Shown here one piece after another: positions 31,780-43,112 of a stretch of DNA of 64,000 bases (position 1 is its first letter; each line of letters begins with the position of its first letter). Source of the stretch: Escallonia rubra (lineage: Eukaryota; Streptophyta; Magnoliopsida; Escalloniales; Escalloniaceae). The position numbers and the translations under genes were made by a program. Under the pieces are notes generated by a model, which was not told the origin of the DNA, ran no database searches, and worked only from the letters and a program-made list of their open reading frames with translations. Where the stretch lies: NCBI GenBank assembly GCA_033065855.1, contig JAVXUO010001734.1, positions 62,001-126,000 on the forward strand. Direction: 5' to 3'.

Positions 31780-34336
31780 GTTGGAGTCCACGTGCACTGC
31801 GTGTGGGCATTAACTTATGAAGAAAAATTATTAGTGAAGTTATTAGTTAGGCCAATTAACACTCATCATTAATATGTTGGAAAACAACATACATGTCGAG
31901 GAAACGTTCTTTAACATAGAAACAATGTGTTATAGTTTCACACATATTTTCGAAAGCCAGGCTATTTACACAATTTTGTTTATTTTTTGTGAAATACCAA
32001 GTAATAATGTAATTTTAGGCCTATTTTTCCCGCAAGATCGGAGCACGGATAATGCTTTTCTAACGGCCCTTTGATAGATCTAACTTATTGCACTTATTGT
32101 TTCCATTTTGAAGGAGCTCTTCCCCCATGGGGAGTAACCTTCGGCAAATTTAATGAGATGGTGGTCTTGGTGGCAAAAGTCGGCGTGAGCAACATTAAAG
32201 TGACGATGATAGACTAGGTCATAGTTGAGACTAAAAATGAGCTAATTGAGAGATGGAGTTAAAAAAGGAGCTAGTTGAGAGGTCGAGGGTTTTGTGTGTT
32301 TGCTCGGAAAATGACTTACCATAATTAGTTTTTAGGAAGTTTGGCTTTCAAATTTCCTGAACCATGAAAAGTTTGGGTTGACCATTTACTAATAAACCAG
32401 CAAGACATCAAAAAATCTGGAAAGCATTTTCAAGAAAGTGGTTTCCTTCTATAAAAAAAAAACGGGGTCTTAGTAAGAAAAACAGTACAGACATGGTAAA
32501 AAAAAGATGTAAACATAGTCGACCACGTAAATCTCTTGCATTATTCAGGCAATTGAACAAAATACCAATGTATAAGCAAAACCTATTGCTTTGAGCCAAA
32601 ATAAGAAATTCTTATGAAAAAGTCCATGCAAAAAACCCGCACTAAAAAATTAATGTTTACAAATAACGTGTACAAGACGTTGAAGTGGAAATACAAAACT
32701 AATTTCTTCTTAAAGCAGAAATAGAAGGATGCAATGAAATGATGAACTAAAAACACTAATATTGAATGTTGCAATTTGGCGGTCAATGGGAAGTACAAGG
32801 CGAGGAACTGAATAAAAACTTGCTTAATACATTTTTTTGCACCAGATATCTTATGCGATAACTTACTTGTAACTGATCGTCAAGTAAAGACTCAAAAGTA
32901 TTCATGTTCCATAAATTTACCACTTATTAGTACAAATATGTAGTTAATGGGCTATAGAAAGCTGAACAACTTGTTTTGGAATCATTTTCAAAGCAGAAAT
33001 GAGCAAACAACCACATTTATCAATCCAGTGATAACATGAAAAGGAAAAAAAAAGTAATAGACTTGTCAATTAGAAGCTCACATACACCAACCTAAAAAGT
33101 TGGCAAACTACTTTACATTTCTCAAAGGAAAAGCTTTGTATCCTCTACGTACATGAGATAATTCAGTTGAGGCCATAATTATTCTCGATGAGATCGTGAT
33201 CATCAAGGAGGGTACAAAAGTTTGAGTCATATATTATTGTCTTAAGATTATGTGTTGCTTTCTAAGATTGATAATGCCATGACTAATTAATAAAGTGACA
33301 GGCCCACCAAATTTAATGAAAAAAGTTTTTGATAATATAACAACCATCATGAAAACCTTCTTTCTTTTTAGCCTAATATCTTGAATGCCGATTATAAAAG
33401 GAATTTCTCCTTTTTCATGTACTATTCGATGAAAGGGTACCACTGAGATATTTGTGGAGTTTGATTATATGATTCTATTGAATTTTTTTTCTTATTTTCT
33501 CTAAAAAATACTCTGTTTCAATCAAGTATGACCCTTATCTAGTATGTATTAAGTTGCTTGTAAGTCTAAGCTCACAATAGTTTATAGAGAAGACATGATA
33601 ATGAGACTCAAAGTCAATTTTTAGAGAAGACCTTAGTCAAATAGAGAGAATTCATTGCTTATAATTTTGTAGATAAGGCATCATTTTTTTTTTCTAAAGA
33701 GGCGAAACTCATTATGACCTTTTGGCAAAAAATTGTTAATGCGTATACTCATTGGGAAATATTTTTTTCGTGAAAGTTTTACACCATACTTTTGCTTTTG
33801 TAGATAGTATATACATATCTTCGATGTTAAAGAAGGTAGAGGATTGGCAAAAAGTTTGAAAGATTTTCAATTAATTCAGAAAGAGGAACCATGCATTTGG
33901 TTATTAACTTTGGAAGAGGAACCAACATTTAACACTGAGATATGAAGAGCCAAACTTCACTCCATCTATGAAGAACCAACATTTGTCCCAAAAAATAATT
34001 TACGCTCATCTACACTATTACGAGTAGTAAAGATGATTGATTGATTGCCTGTACGCTCTAACATAAATATACATAGCTTTCAAAAGGCATGTATATCTTG
34101 TGGTTTTGTTCTATTGCACAGCTGAAGTGGAATTAAGATAAAGAGTAATTAATACAAAATCTTTGCACTGAACAATATTGGTCATTATTGAACAATATTA
34201 GTCTCCGGCAATTAAAAGTGCAAAATTATGGTTACATACATGAGTGCTGAATCCTAGTAACTGCAAGTTACCATATTATAATTATGGAAATCCACGCACT
34301 TTATGACTTACCAAATGAGAAGGGATGTTGAAACTG
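31780..34336. other. AT-rich intergenic region
   Basis: No gene recognised. A hairpin CCACGTGCACTGCGTGTGG follows the LINE tail at about 31787-31805. Confidence 0.45.
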
Positions 34337-34342
34337 TATAAA
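34337..34342 (+). promoter_or_regulatory. TATA box of the small secreted-protein candidate
   Basis: TATAAA lies 58 bp before the ATG at 34400, in CTGTATAAAGC. The spacing fits a plant promoter. Confidence 0.55.
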
Positions 34343-34399
34343 GCAAGGTACCGTAGGTGACATTTCACCAGAAAGGAAGAGCTCCTGCAAACCACAGCC

Positions 34400-35171
34400 A
34401 TGGCAAGCAAAACCTTCTCACCTCTGATGGCTCTGCTCTTGGTTGCCTTTGTCGCCATCCTCACTGTCGCAGAATGTAAGAAGTTTCCCGTTCCTTTCTC
34501 TTTAGCCTTCTTGTTCATGTTTTTCTTTTAGATTGCATGCACACCCAATACCAGCATGTCTTGATCTGCTGTTACTACTTCATTCGTTTACCAAGTTTCA
34601 TCAAGGCCGTCTTGTTGCATAGTTTCAGTCACCCAGAATACTATCTTCTACTTCTCTTGCACATTCATCTCTTTTTATATGATTTTCACTACCCAAAAAG
34701 GGGAAAAAAAAAAAGGGTTCTTCACTTAAATACCCAGAGTTTGGCAATTAGGCTGATATTTGTAGCAATTCTCATTATCTCTTTATCGTTATCCTCTTGG
34801 CTCCCTGACTGCAATGTTGATTGAAATTCTAAAAAAAAAAGGAAAAAAGTTAAGATTGAAAGCTATATTTAGTACGAGAGAGTGGTACTTTAAAAACAAA
34901 AAATATTAGAGATCACGTGGTGCAACCAACACAAAGAATGAGAAGATAATATTTATTTGACCCTATTGTGTGACAATTTTTCCATGTCGTTAGATTTTAC
35001 TTGTCTAGTCACATATCTCACCGTTAAACTCAAACAAAACAAAAATTGTACTTTTCTTATCTTTTATGTGCAAGTCATTTATTTGCTTTACTTTTGTGTA
35101 CAGGCAAGGTTGGTAACACTGAGAAAGAGCATAGTGACGCTTCCTTCAATCCGAAGGTGACGCGCCAATAA
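34400..35171 (+). CDS. Putative small secreted protein, two exons, early stop
   Basis: Exon 1 (34400-34475) encodes MASKTFSPLMALLLVAFVAI then LTVAE, a convincing signal peptide. A GTAAGA donor follows at 34476. A TTTTGTGTACAG acceptor ends at 35103, and joining there completes a Cys codon and continues KVGNTEKEHSDASFNPKVTRQ to a TAA at 35169-35171. The intron would be 628 bp and AT-rich. Beyond the stop the same frame stays open for 51 more codons to TAA at 35325-35327 (containing RNCIVAKDHAGAAEAFAFNI and ending NAKLCA). The TAA may therefore be a mutation that cut a protein of about 98 residues to 47. Family not recognised. It could be a real peptide gene, a pseudogene, or a chance signal-peptide exon. 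Confidence 0.4.
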
Positions 35172-35327
35172 TTGTTAGAGGGAAGGAATTGTATTGTTGC
35201 GAAGGATCATGCTGGAGCAGCAGAAGCGTTTGCCTTCAACATTGCGGTTGATCAAGTGACCAACGCCCTGATTCAATTGGAAATAAGGTTCCTCCCGTAT
35301 GGTGATAATGCTAAATTATGTGCTTAA

Positions 35328-36944
35328 TTAAGGTGCCGAAACCTAGAATTGAAGTACATTCATCGTCAAAACGACATTAATTAAGATTATCTACGTGTGT
35401 GGCTTATTGGGAGATACAATATTTGGAAACTAGGCTATCATTTATTTTCCTCGGTTTAAAAGAAGTTCTGAAGGTCGTCTCATGAGTTTAATTTCAAATG
35501 ACGAGAATCCCTTTTGGAAAACTGACTAAGTTACGTTTATGAACAAGCCCCGTTAATAGATAATGACACGTGTGAGAATTAAGTTACATATATCTGGAAG
35601 GATCTGCAACTTTATCCCCAAAACAACAAATTTGAATTGACATATGTGTGTCATAAAAAAGAACCCAAATTTGAATTGGCGTATGCTTGCATTTAAAGGA
35701 AATGACGAAATTGGATAATTCGTGATAGCATAATTTTTCTTGTTACAAACAAGCTTTAGCATGCATATTAACTTGTTGAATGTGTATAACAGGCCACTAA
35801 ACGGACTCGATCATGAACATCACAACAAGTTGCGACCAAAGATGATTTGGAGAAAACTTGTTCTACCAGACATATATTAAAAGATCGCTTATTTACTACT
35901 GACTAAACGCGAAAATAATTATTATTCGCACAACCTGTCTTTCTCCCCTCTTCTCTGTCACCACCGTCGGTTTCCTCTTGTAGGTCGTAGAAGGTACATG
36001 GTAGAGTAGTTCTCTTCTATATTGTGTGGTTTTTGTGTGGGTATTTTTAGGGTTTCTATTGGGATTTTTGTGATTGAGATGCAGTGGATGGCCTTTGCCT
36101 TATGCAACGGATCTAGTGCAGCAGGTGTGGAGTTTTCTGACTACTCTCTGCGTTAGGTGTCAGAGCCAACAAAGGACATACTTTTGGGCTTCGGGCCTTG
36201 TAAGTCTTATGGATGCAACAAATTTTTTAAAAATACTAATTTACAAAATAAATACAATTGATGACTAATCCAACGTTTACATTTGAGAATATTGATTAGC
36301 AACAAAGCAAATGTTTGCACGGTATTTGCTTTTCTTTCCTTTTTTAATATAGTAACATCTTCTTCTCTCTTTTTTTTTCCCAATAAACATATGTTGAAGT
36401 CATATGCACAAACTTTTTACCTTATATGTATCAAAGCAAGTAGTAGCAACGCTAAATTGCCCTATAGACTATTTGAAAGATACTATTTCTACTATTTGAT
36501 ATTTTACTTCTTCTTTCGTTGCTGAAAGAATAACAATTATTTTTTAAAGTGATTGAAAACTCATAAAAATGTGAAAATAATATTATTATTTTACTATCTA
36601 TTTTGTTATTATTGTTTAATAATATACATACTAGCTTTTTATATGTAAGTTAACAGTTATTTCTTTACGCATGGTGCATGCCAATACTAATTTATATGTA
36701 AGAGGGTGGAACTAGTCGGTCTGGTATTTATTGACAAATAAGTTCGGCCCATCCAAGACCGCCAAGGCCTCTTCAAGGAGGCTCATGATTTCTCACGGTT
36801 CGATTGTAATCTTTGTAATCTAATTCTTGTTTTACGTCAAACGTATCTTTGATTATTGCACCAAGGAAGAACGATCATCATAATTCATGTTCAGATTCAT
36901 TGCTCATTCGATCATCGTTGGACACGCACACTTATATATAATAA
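35328..36944. other. No recognised gene
   Basis: AT-rich intergenic DNA. A pyrimidine-rich leader-like patch lies near 35935-36060 (ending GATTGAGATGCAGTGG), but no reading frame of a known family follows. Confidence 0.4.
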
Positions 36945-36952
36945 TGTGTGTA

Positions 36953-37249
36953 TACAATAATATTGGGCCAAAAGAGGGCCTGTGTAGGACTAAAAAAGGG
37001 CCAGAAATAGGGCCAACCTTAGGGCCAAAAGGGGGCCAGTTTTCGGGCCAAAAGAGGGCCGGGCCAAACCTGGGCCATTTTAGGGCCGGGCAAAAAACGG
37101 GCCATTTTAGGGCCGGGCCGGGCCGGGCCTAGGCCTGTTTCTCAAATAATTCGGCCTGGCCCAAGCCCTAAGGGTTAGGGCCAGTCCGGGCCAAAAAATG
37201 GGCCGGGCCGGGCCAGCCCGCGGGCCGCCTGGCCCTTTTGACACCTCTA
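36953..37249. mobile_element. hAT MITE with GGGCC repeats
   Basis: A 297-bp element is built of GGGCCAAAAGAGGGCC-type and GGGCCGGGCC repeats. The right end TTTTGACACCTCTA matches the TIR type of the 6998-8368 hAT element (TTGACATCTCTA), and the left end is decayed (TACAATAATATTGGGCC). Flanks TGTGTGTA (36945-36952) and TGTGTGAA (37250-37257) are a one-mismatch 8-bp duplication. Confidence 0.75.
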
Positions 37250-37257
37250 TGTGTGAA

Positions 37258-38420
37258 GTGTAGATGGGTATGGTCGTCCGGGGTTAGCGGGTGCATGGCA
37301 ATTGTTGTGGGTGGTCTTCGGTGTGGTTGGTCCTTTCGTCAGGGTTGTGCGCGTGGTGATTGCAGGAAGGAGAAGGTGTGGTGAGTCTGGTTCAAGGGTT
37401 TTGCTTCTAGGGATTTTTTTCCCCTCACCCTTTTGTTCCAAAAAGGTGTGGTAGGTTCGAATTTGGTGCTGCTGGCGTTTTGGTGCTTCTCGTGGTGTAG
37501 TTGGAAAGCGGATGCATGGGGCTGTGGTGGTAAGTCGTAGGTTGGTGGTGGTTGTCCAGTGTAGAGTTGTGCGGTGGTGGACAGGCTCAGCTGGGGTTAC
37601 GGGGTAGAATGTGATTGCAGATGTTGTCCAATGGTTCTTGGCGATGGCTTGGTGGACGTACAATGGAAGGGGCTTATTGTGCTGCAAGACTGCTCCAAAA
37701 CTGTTCACAACGCGCGGTTGTGCGCGTTGGCATAGCTGTGCAGAGGCACATGGCAAAGGTAAGACAAGTGTCAGTGTGTTTGCAGTGTATTTGGCGTATC
37801 TGTTGTATTTATCTTCTTTAATTATTGTGTTTATCTTGTGGGTGGGTTCTTATCCACCTCCCAAAAAAAAGGGCGGGGTTAAAAAATCAGAAAAAGAAAG
37901 GAAAAAAGTACAAATGTTTATTGTTTTTTCTTGTGTTATGTTGTCGTTTTGATTTGTTCATTAATATATTTTATGATACCTATCAGATGGAGTTGTAATC
38001 CAAGTATGCATGTATTGATTTCGATCCCTTTATGGTTATCGTGTAAACTATCTTTAAATGTTGTATATTCCTATTATTCTCAAAAAGACATATTTATATA
38101 GAGCCTTGATAAACTAATGGCAGGCACATTGGAGTGGTAGTGACTCATATTTTCTTTTATTGGTCAAATACTAAGGATATTTACATTATATCACAAAAAA
38201 CTACATAATAGGAACCTTCGTGTCAAACTCCACCATACATATCGAAAAGTGAGACCAATCGGAGGATCAAAAAAAATTACTACATAAAAAACTCTTGAGG
38301 CTAACAGATTTGACTAACCCCAGTCCACAACTAAGTTAGCCTCGTGGTAGCGAAAGAATGTTGTACGTGCAGGCAGTGGCTTAGGAGTGTCAAACAGTCA
38401 TGACGAAGGGAGAGTAGCCA
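37258..38420. other. G/T-rich then AT-rich non-coding DNA
   Basis: The first 500 bp are strongly G-rich on the plus strand, giving a long proline/threonine-rich open frame on the minus strand (37247-37756) with no family resemblance. No gene supported. Confidence 0.45.
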
Positions 38421-38429
38421 TTGGTTGCT

Positions 38430-39530
38430 TGCTACGAACCTGCGCAACAAGACAAAGCAATAAGGGATTCATATTCAATGATGATAAAGGGTAACTCAAG
38501 GTCGTTCACAATGTGGAATGCTCGTTGGGTAGCGAGTATTTCTACATCAACAATAGTGGTTGTACCAAGGTGAATAGCCGAAACTGTACAAACATGCCCT
38601 AAATGGTTACGAAGAATTCCACCAATGCCAGTAGAACCCGGGTTACCCACAAAAGCACCGTTAAAATTAAATTTGAGAAACGGTTGGGGAGGAGAGTCCC
38701 AACGAAGATGTGAAAGATTGTGTTGGAGTTCAGTGGAAATGCACATTTGCATGGACGTTTGAGACAAATTCATGGGCATGCATCGTACGTAGTAGCAACA
38801 ACGATAGTACTATAATCTGTGGACTCTTGACAGAAAATAGAACTGTTACGGGTAATCCAAGCGTGCCTCATGATAAACAAAGACAAATACAGGTGCCGAG
38901 TTGTACTGGATAAATAAGAGAAGTGAGACATAACCCTGTAGAGAGAAATGAGGGAAAGGTTTGACTGCCTATGGGGGATAAATATATGCATGTAAAGGCT
39001 GGAACAGGGGACATGTTGTACAGAAGTGTGTGGCAGTAGCAATCGCACCTGAACAAAGGGAGCACTAGTCAGTAGAAGCTATGAGTTGGTGATACAAAGT
39101 GGCGTAGGTGGGTAACGTGTCATGCAACAAGAGCTAGAGGAAAATATGGAGTTTATGAGGGACCGTTATTTTCCAGAAAGCGTTCCACGGGGGCGAAGGT
39201 TCGAACGGGCACCCTTGTTGGGAACGTAAGAAAATAAAGGCTAATTAAACAGTAAGACGTGGGTGGTAGTAGCAAGCGCGCCTAAACAGAGGAGCACTAA
39301 CCCGTAGAAGCTATTTTTTGGTGATATAAAGTTGCGTTGGTGGGTAACTGGTCATGCAACAAGAGTTAGAGGAAAATATAGAGTTTACATGGGAGTGGTA
39401 TTTTCCAGAGAACATGCCAGGGGAGCGAAGGTCGCAACGGCCACCCTTGTTGGGAAAGTAAGAATGTAGAGACAGGAAAATGTCCCATGGCCATCAAAGT
39501 TCCATAGAAGATGATCGTGCTATGGAAATA
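38430..39530 (-). pseudogene. LINE C-terminal part: zinc-binding region and RNase H
   Basis: On the minus strand the RNase H domain reads FLKFNFNGAFVGNPGSTGIG then GILRNHLGHVCTVSAIHLG and VEILATQRAFHIVNDLELPF. The expected catalytic Asp after FNF is Asn. Upstream, the zf-RVT region reads RHAWITRNSSIFCQ and, near 39330-39430, VLWKIPLPCKLYIFLWLLLHDQLPTN-like sequence broken by stops. The zinc-binding stretch occurs twice in tandem (about 39063-39260 and 39280-39480). It is the downstream part of the LINE whose RT lies at 41640-42690, separated by a FAR1/MULE insertion. Confidence 0.7.
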
Positions 39531-39539
39531 GCATTGAAT

Positions 39540-40700
39540 AAAGGTAGCTGATCCGTTACTCGCTCAGGCAACTTCAGCTGATTGTCTGCGCCATCCGACT
39601 GTCCATTCATAAAGGACGGACAGACAAGATCTAGTTTCATTTTTTATTTTATTTTAAAAAATGATCTACTACATTATGTAGTGGACTGTCATTTTGTCCA
39701 AAATGACCCCAGATGGCCGTCCTTTTTGTGGAACAATTCCCGTCCGCTACATAACTTTTGATTTGACAACATATCAAGCCAAAAGCCGCCCGCTACATAA
39801 TGTAGCAAACGGCCTTTTCCTTGCCACACATCTTATGTCCCCCTCTTGTCCACTACATTATGTGGCTGATGGAAAAGGAGATATACACTAAAAAGCCCTA
39901 ATTGTCAACTCTTCTTCCTTCTTCAACATCTGGAGCTCCACTTACCTCTATTTTTAGCTCCCTTCAATCTCTTCAGGTTCCAAGTTGTAAGCAAGCAAGC
40001 TCCAAGCTTCACTCAAGCAAGGTAACTTTGTGATATCAATGACTTGTTGGTGTATATGTCCTAATTTAGGAAGTTTATATGTTTTATGGGTAGCATGGTG
40101 AAGTTTATATGTCTTAATGGGTAGCATGGTGAAGTTCATAGAAACTTTTTTGAGATTATGTTTGTTGTATTTGGCATGCTAAATTAGAGTACTCATTTTT
40201 TAATTTCTATTTGTTATGTTAAATAAAATGTTATAATTTTGTATTTAATATGTATGCCTAAAAGAGGTTACATTGGATACTTAAACATAAGTTATTTCTA
40301 CGTAGGTCTTGTTTCATAATGTCTGATCTTGTGTCAAGTTCGAACACACCAATAGATGTTAGTGATCCTTATCAAGGATGAACGTTTTGAACATTAGAAA
40401 AAGCCAAAGAATGTCTTCGAACGTATTCGTTGAGAGTTGATTGGCTTTAGAGTCATGACAACTATAACAAGTTCCATAACCAAAAAAATATGCTCATGGT
40501 AATATGAGTGTCCTAGGAGTAGAGACCCCTTGCAAAAATGAGACAACGTGTAGATAGTGATGATAGTGATGATGAATTGGAATATACAACCCAAAGATGG
40601 GACTTACTTTGCGCGCACGAATTGCAAGGTCAAGATGTTCGTAATCCATAAACCCAAACAAGATATTGGCTTATTACTAACTTGGAATTGGCGCACAATC
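39540..40700. other. Left flank of the FAR1/MULE remnant
   Basis: No clear coding. Three near-perfect palindromes CTACATTATGTAG / CTACATAATGTAG occur near 39668, 39792 and 39854, each followed by GG-C-type sequence. A possible 5' leader and intron donor (CAAG|GTAACT near 40020) precede the transposase remnant. No terminal inverted repeat pair was found. Confidence 0.4.
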
Positions 40701-40736
40701 ACCCCTTAGTAACGCCTAGAAAAGTGAGTCAAATGC

Positions 40737-41624
40737 ATGCATGAACACAAGAAGATGAGCAATGTCGCAAGGAGCCTAATTCACACAATGAGTAATGTGC
40801 GAATAGGACCTACCAACATTGCTAATGTTCTTGCTGAACAGGTTGGCAGAATTCAAAACCTGAATTTCAATGTGACAGATATTCGTAACACGGTCCGAAC
40901 CAAAAGACGAGCCGCATTTGACATCAATGATGCGCAATCCACAATGTGCCTATTGAAACGGATGCAAATAGAGGACCCGAGGTTAACATACAACTTTAGT
41001 TTTGACAACAAGCACTGATTTACGACAATTTTTCAGGTTGATTGGCTTTTGAAACATGCTTATCAAAAATTTGGGGATGTTGTGACTTCTGACACCACAT
41101 ATCATACCAACAATTATCCGATGCCTTTTGTGCCTTTCACATGTATTAATCATCACTATAACACTATCTTGTTTGGGTTTGCATTGTTAAGGGATGAGAG
41201 CGAAAGTTCTTTTGTATGGTTGTTTCAGATGTGGCTGGAAGCCATGAATAACAAAGCACCCAAAGTTATCATCACCGCTAAAGACTTGGCAGAGACTCGA
41301 CACAACTTGTGCACTTGACACATAAGCAACAAATACCCTGAACGTCTACATCACGTGTATGCAAAGTATCCAGACTTTAAACAAGATTTTAACAGGTGCA
41401 TTAACAAGTTGTTAACGATTGAGGAATTTAAAGAGAGGTGGAAAAAACTTGTTGAGGATTACTCGTTGAAAGACCTCGAGTGGCTCCAACACTTGTATGG
41501 ACTTAAAGAAAAATGGATTGGCTTTTACACCAGAATTTATTTTTCTGCGGGCATGAAAAGGACGGGCATGAGTGAATCTATGAATACCTTGTTTGATAAC
41601 TATGTAGGTGCAGCTCAAATTTGA
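40737..41624 (+). pseudogene. FAR1-related / MULE transposase remnant
   Basis: Three same-strand blocks match the FAR1/FHY3-related family, domesticated or mobile Mutator-like transposases. The first ends INDAQSTMCLLKRMQIEDPR then LTYNFSFDN. The second holds FGDVVTSDTTYHTNNYPMPF (first catalytic Asp in the D-TY-TN-Y motif) and SSFVWLFQMWLEAMNNKAPK. The third holds EFKERWKKLVEDYSLKDLEW, YFSAGMKRTGMSESMNTLFD and NYVGAAQ. Stops separate the blocks, and the N-terminal zinc domain and C-terminal SWIM finger are not seen. It sits inside a minus-strand LINE, so it is more likely a mobile MULE than a host regulator. Confidence 0.8.
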
Positions 41625-41639
41625 AGAGTTTTATCATAA

Positions 41640-42690
41640 ATGTCCAAAAAGCGGTTGCACAGATATTCGTGAAAGAAAATCTGGCCGAGGATGACCATTG
41701 CAGGATCCACAAAATACGTTGCAGATATACTTTTGGTGGCCAGATAATGTAACTTGCAGAATTTTATAAGTTTGTATGGCATAGGTCTGGATAGTGGCAA
41801 GTACAAAATTAATTAGAGTGGTACGACCGCCATACGGCAAAATACAGCCTTCCCAAGCCTGAAGCCTATGTGCAAGTTTATCAGTCGCAGCCTAAAAACT
41901 GTCTCTAGTGACTAGCCTAGTAATGACAGGTAAACCAAGATATTTATCATGGCGGGTGGCCTGAGGAATTTGGAAGATACGTGAATAGAATGGCGCTACA
42001 GTCGTGGGAGGATAGCACATTACAAGAGGGACGAATTTAGGAAATTTATGGGCGATTATCCCTTTGTATTTCAAAATGGACACAGCACGGTGAGCTGAAG
42101 TCCAATCTGCTAATGAAAAAGGAAACAGTCATCACCAATGCATACAATAGAAACAAATGCCCATGACGACTAGCTGTGAGACCAGTGAGATGGTTAGCTT
42201 GGTGAGCTTGATCAAAAGACCTAGCCAACATATCCATTTGAGGATAAACCAATAGGGTGAAACGGGGTGCTGAATGCCCCACTTTGGGAAATAGGTGCAT
42301 TACTTTGGTCATTAATAAGTAGCTGGTAAGAGGGGGAGGTGATACATTGTAGCATGAGGTGTATCCACCCAGGAGGGAAACAAAATTATTAGAGCAAGTA
42401 CTCGATAAAGTTCATTCCAGTTTGTTATAAGCTTTAGCAAGGTCAATCTTAACAGCCATAGAGCGAAACTGGCCTTGTTTCTTATGTACGAGTGAATAAG
42501 CTAATGAGTAATGAGCGTATTATTCTTGACATGTCATGTTGGGACAAACACATTTTGAAAATGGAAGATAAGCTGTGATAGAAAAGGTTGCATCCGACGC
42601 ACCATAATAGAGGCGATGACCTTATAAGTAACAATACATAGGCTAACAGGGGGAAATGTTGAGAGGGGTTGGGTTATGGTGCTTTTGGAC
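41640..42690 (-). pseudogene. LINE reverse transcriptase remnant (copy B, with downstream part)
   Basis: Minus-strand pieces give the RT fingers and palm: VIASIMVRRMQPFLS near 42600, MAVKIDLAKAY (42460-42430), MDMLARSFDQAHQANHLTGL (about 42235-42175), a GDDCFLF block in place of FADD, AVSILKYKGIIAHKFPKF-like sequence, and ATRHDKYLGLPVITRLVTRD (41960-41900). The RT tail then reads LAHRLQAWEGCILPYGGRTT and LINFVLATIQTYAIQT. Many stops and frameshifts are present. The stretch beyond 42363 is shared with copy A at 1-321. Confidence 0.8.
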
Positions 42691-42696
42691 TTATCG

Positions 42697-43112
42697 TACT
42701 AAAAGTTTCATTCAACTAGTTGAAAGTCTCGACAAACCTTTAGTAACGGACTTTCCGTCGCTAAAGGGCCATTTAAGTTAATATCGATGGACTTTCAGTG
42801 AGGGAAAGTTCGTCACTAAATGTGCTACAACAGCGACGAACTTTTAGCGACGGGCATTCTGCCTAAAAGTCTTTTTAGATTGAATTTTAAGAGAATTAAA
42901 AAATATATAAGAAATTAAAAGTAATTAAATCCGTCGGTAATAAGTAAACTTTCACCGACGGGCCTCCAAATTCCGTCGCTAACCTTTCAACGATGGAGTT
43001 TTTACCAACGAACTTTTAACGACGAATAGCCTGTCGGTAAAAGTCTTGCCGACGGATAATCCACTTTTAGCGATAGAAAATTCCGTCGCTAAAATTGGAT
43101 TTTCTTTTAGTG
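42697..43112. mobile_element. CACTA-like non-autonomous element (copy B)
   Basis: The same element as 327-694 but about 48 bp longer. It keeps an extra unit, CCGTCGCTAACCTTTCAACG. The right terminus on the minus strand is CACTAAAAGAAAATCC, and the left is TACTAAAAG. Non-coding. Confidence 0.55.

Noticed and set aside
31775-31810. Hairpin CCACGTGCACTGCGTGTGG as another Helitron end
   Set aside because: No CTAG-type terminus at the right distance on either strand.
33500-33660. Possible Stowaway-like MITE (CTCTGTTTCAATCAAGTATG)
   Set aside because: Only one end resembles the family. No inverted partner or TA duplication found.
37247-37756. Minus-strand frame of 169 codons rich in Pro and Thr
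   Set aside because: Composition follows a G-rich strand. No motif, no promoter, and it starts at an hAT MITE edge.
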